DNA from: Sanderia malayensis
Taxonomy: Eukaryota > Cnidaria > Scyphozoa > Semaeostomeae > Pelagiidae
Direction of reading: 5' to 3'
Length of the DNA stretch: 64,000 nt
NCBI GenBank assembly: GCA_013076295.1
Contig: RQOL01000658.1
Span: 2,542,001 to 2,606,000 of the forward strand
A model generated the notes under the pieces. It was not told where the DNA came from. It made no database searches and saw only the letters and a list, made by a program, of their open reading frames with translations. Shown piece after piece: positions 61,596-64,000 of the stretch. The position numbers were made by a program, and so were the translations under genes. How positions within the stretch are numbered: the stretch's first letter is position 1; every line of letters starts with the position of its first letter.

Positions 61596-62631
61596 TTTGA
61601 GGTTTTTTCATAAAGATGAAACCGTTGCTGGATGAACTTGGGACAACAGAGGCACAAGTTATCTCGATGATTGCGATTTGGACGCCCTCTTTCATTGGAC
61701 ATGGTCAGCGGAAGTTCCTTTAATTTTACGTCACTGCCATTCACCCTAACCCACTATTGACCACCTTTATCTCACTATTGACCACCCCCCCCCCCCTTCA
61801 TAGTTTTGACAACCTTGTCGTAATTGTTATACATTTTGTAGCTTTTCTATGACTCAAATAATTATTAATGGCAATTATGATAGTTATTCATAGATTATCC
61901 CGAGGAAAATATTGCTAATTTCGAAAGTAACTTGTAGGCAGGCAGGCCGCAGGGCAATGGCTGTACTGTAACAATCTGCTTTTTCACCTCAATTGATCTC
62001 ACTTGCTTTATAAACTTTCGAGCATGGAGATTCAGAATCCGAGATGGGACAAAAACGGATGGACTTTATATCCCCTAAAACATAGGGGTTTAAAATCCAA
62101 AATAAAAGCCAAAAACTTATCATTACGGTTTATGAAGTCACCGGTTTGTGACGTCTTCAAAATGTATGAATAGTAATGAAGTATGTAGTAGTGAGTAGTG
62201 ACAGCTGGAAAAAGCTGAAAAGAATATTTCTGTTATGTCGAAGACAGTCCTGGTGATATCCTGTCCTAGTGTTGCAAAATTGTTTGCTTGCTGAAACAGT
62301 CTTTTATCACAATCAGAGGCTGCTCGACAAATAACTTTTAATAATCAGAATCTTGCATCGACATCGTTTTCAAGTTAGTAACCAAACGCAATATTTTTGT
62401 TGTGTTTTTGTATCACCCACTTTTTCTGAAAAACCCACTTTATCTAACAGAAAAAGTGGGTTTTTCTGATAAAGTGGGTTTATCTCAAAGTGGGTTTTCT
62501 TCAATATGTTTAGTCCGTTGAAGGTCGTTTGTTTCTTTCCAAATTTAACGCCCGTGACACAAGCTGTAGCAAGCGTGGATATGGATAATTCATCGACTAT
62601 ACTAAAAGACGGAACACACCTGACACACAAC
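61596..62631. other. ACO2 upstream region and spacer
   Basis: The ACO2 promoter should lie just after 61595. Around 61735-61797 a CACTATTGACCACC motif repeats two to three times and runs into a 14-base C tract. The remainder is AT-rich; a compact inverted-repeat cluster at 62416-62481 is listed separately. I see no gene. Confidence 0.45.
62416..62481. repeat. Interleaved inverted repeats around CCCACTTT
   Basis: CCCACTTTTTCTG (62416-62428) pairs with CAGAAAAAGTGGG (62448-62460), and AAACCCACTTTATC (62431-62444) pairs with GATAAAGTGGGTTT (62468-62481). The order is A-B-A'-B', so the arms interlock rather than nest. Another AAGTGGGTT follows at about 62489. Confidence 0.8.
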
Positions 62632-63801
62632 ACACATGAATTATCCGACGCTACTAAAAAGCGGAACACACCGGAACATGCCAGAACAACCCAAGAACAG
62701 GCTGAACACTCCAAGAACAACCCAAGAACACGCCAAGAACAGGTCGAAATAATCGTTAAAAAGCCAACAACAATCCATTACAATCAATAACTAAGCTAGA
62801 AGATTTCAGTAACCTTTCTTGAAGTTAGAATATCAATTTTTAACTTTCTTGATTCCTCTAACATTTAGGCCGCCCACCACAGGTAAAAACGATGAGAAAT
62901 ACCACAGGAAATGACTCGTAAAATGCAGCGTAAAATCACCCACAACAGCAATAATGTGCTCGTGAAATGACGCGTGGTATTTTACCAAAGGTGCAATACC
63001 ACACTCCCGAGAAATTCCCCGTTAAATGTAACAGCGTGAAATACCGTGTGCAATACTGCGTTGGTGAAATGGCGCGTGGTATTTTACCATGGGATAAATA
63101 CCACAATCGGGAAAAATTCCCCGTGCAATCCACCAGCGTGTAATACTGCGTGCAATACTGTGTTGGTGAAATGACGCGTGGTATTTTACCAAGGGATAAA
63201 TGCCACACTCGGGAGAAATTCCCCGTGCAATCCACCAGCGTGTAATACTGCGTGCAATACTGTGTTGGTGAGATGGCGCGTCACCAATCACGCAAAGTTC
63301 TAGCTGTAGAGTTGTGTCCGCCATTTTGTTGGAGGGTGGTTGGCTAGAAATTTTTGCTTCACCCGCTACACAGTGGGAGTATCGGCCGTAGCACTCTAGA
63401 TTATCTTGAATCCTATCTCTATGCCCTCCAATGGCGGCCACTTTTTTTCCAACTTGATACTTCGAAACCCTGTGACTGAAACCCTGATGATTGGCGGAAA
63501 ACAACAGAAGCTTGTAATAACAATGGAAGTTAATTGTTGTTATCATGGGGGCCTAAATGTTGGACAAGAAAGTTAAAAATTAATATTCTAACTTCAAGAA
63601 AACTTACTGAAATGGTAAAAATGGCATCTTATAGCTTAGTTACTGATTGCAATGGATTGTTGTTGGCTTTTTAACAATTATTTCGACCTGTTCTTGGCGT
63701 GTGTTCTTGGGTTGCTCTTGGAGTTTTCAGCCTGTTCTTGGGTTGTTCTGGCATGTTCCGATGTGTTCCGCTTTTTAGTAACGTCGGACAATTCATGTAT
63801 G
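62632..63801. mobile_element. 1.17-kb terminal-inverted-repeat (MITE/foldback-like) element
   Basis: The left arm (about 62632-62860) recurs as its reverse complement at about 63565-63801. Paired positions sum to about 126431 (axis 63215). Matching blocks include CAAGAACAGGTCGAAATAAT with ATTATTTCGACCTGTTCTTG, AGTTAGAATAT with ATATTCTAACT, and CCGACGCTACTAAAAAGCGG with its diverged partner. The arms are rich in CCAAGAACA-type short repeats. The interior holds a 102-bp tandem array. No transposase is seen, so it would be non-autonomous. Confidence 0.8.
62969..63282. repeat. 102-bp tandem repeat inside the TIR element
   Basis: CGCGTGGTATTTTACCA begins at 62971, 63073 and 63175, with a truncated start at 63277, giving three units of 102 bp. 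Each contains AATACCACA/ATGCCACACTC, AAATTCCCCGT, CAGCGTG and GCAATACTGTGTTGGTGAAATG. Divergence between units is modest. Confidence 0.9.
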
Positions 63802-63835
63802 CGCCGTGTCGTCCGCTTGCAATACCGTAAATCCT

Positions 63836-63925
63836 CGAATTAACCCCCTGGGGGCTTATTCATTTTGACATTTTCAGAGGGGGGCTTACTCGAGGGGGGG
63901 CTTATTTGAGGGGGAGGGCTTAAAA
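63836..63925. repeat. G-rich GGGGGCTTATT repeat
   Basis: GGGGGCTTATT/GGGGGGCTTACT-type units occur four times within 90 bp, preceded by AATCCTCGAATTAACCCCCTGG, partly complementary to the later units. It looks like a piece of a dispersed short repeat and has four G-runs on plus that could form a quadruplex. Confidence 0.6.
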
Positions 63926-64000
63926 AACTATTTGAATTATGGCACAAAAATTTACGTTGTTACTGGGAAAATAAACGGGAAATTGGTATAGTTGTTCCAG

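Overview
The window is animal nuclear DNA. It is AT-rich and gene-dense, with many short GT-AG introns (mostly 50-500 bp) interrupting well-conserved metazoan genes. The gene content (a Dispatched-family protein, an NK6 homeobox gene, IFT70/TTC30, a PAQR/MMD protein, TMEM220), compact introns and intron-borne repeats suggest an invertebrate deuterostome, most likely an ascidian tunicate of the Ciona type. That assignment is inference; nothing in the sequence names the species. All gene structures were assembled by hand from splice signals and frame continuity. For most genes the summed exon lengths divide exactly by three and give lengths close to the vertebrate orthologue as I recall it.

Layout: 0.3-7.2 kb (+) CNOT3, 22 coding exons. 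7.2-10.5 kb repeat-rich spacer with a local duplication, a piece of a dispersed element, and an inverted fragment of the neighbouring Dispatched gene. 10.5-15.6 kb (+) Dispatched-like RND transporter. 16.7-18.3 kb (+) TMEM220. 18.4-20.7 kb a large near-perfect palindromic element with inward-facing TATA boxes and a GA/CT-rich centre. 21.0-26.8 kb (-) IFT70/TTC30, 28 exons. 29.5-34.4 kb (-) NK6 homeobox gene with an eh1-like motif and a 3.5 kb first intron. 38.3-44.5 kb (-) MMD/PAQR gene whose last intron carries about 25 copies of a ~185-bp satellite. 45.0-45.5 kb (-) a small unrecognised secreted prepropeptide with a REKR cleavage site and eight cysteines. 46.3-46.9 kb (-) an Arf GTPase with an uninterrupted coding region. 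47.2-49.4 kb (-) a leucine-rich-repeat protein. 49.5-50.0 kb (-) a LINE relic. 50.0-54.2 kb (+) a single-pass Ig-domain receptor with an ITAM-spaced tyrosine pair. 54.7-56.0 kb (-) L-xylulose reductase (DCXR). 56.5-61.6 kb (-) mitochondrial aconitase, 24 exons. 61.6-64 kb repeat-rich DNA with a terminal-inverted-repeat element.

The genes do not form a pathway; they are ordinary neighbours in an animal genome. The most unusual material is the palindromic element and its chimeric relative joined to a Dispatched fragment, the satellite inside MMD, the cysteine-rich prepropeptide, and the ITAM-bearing Ig receptor.
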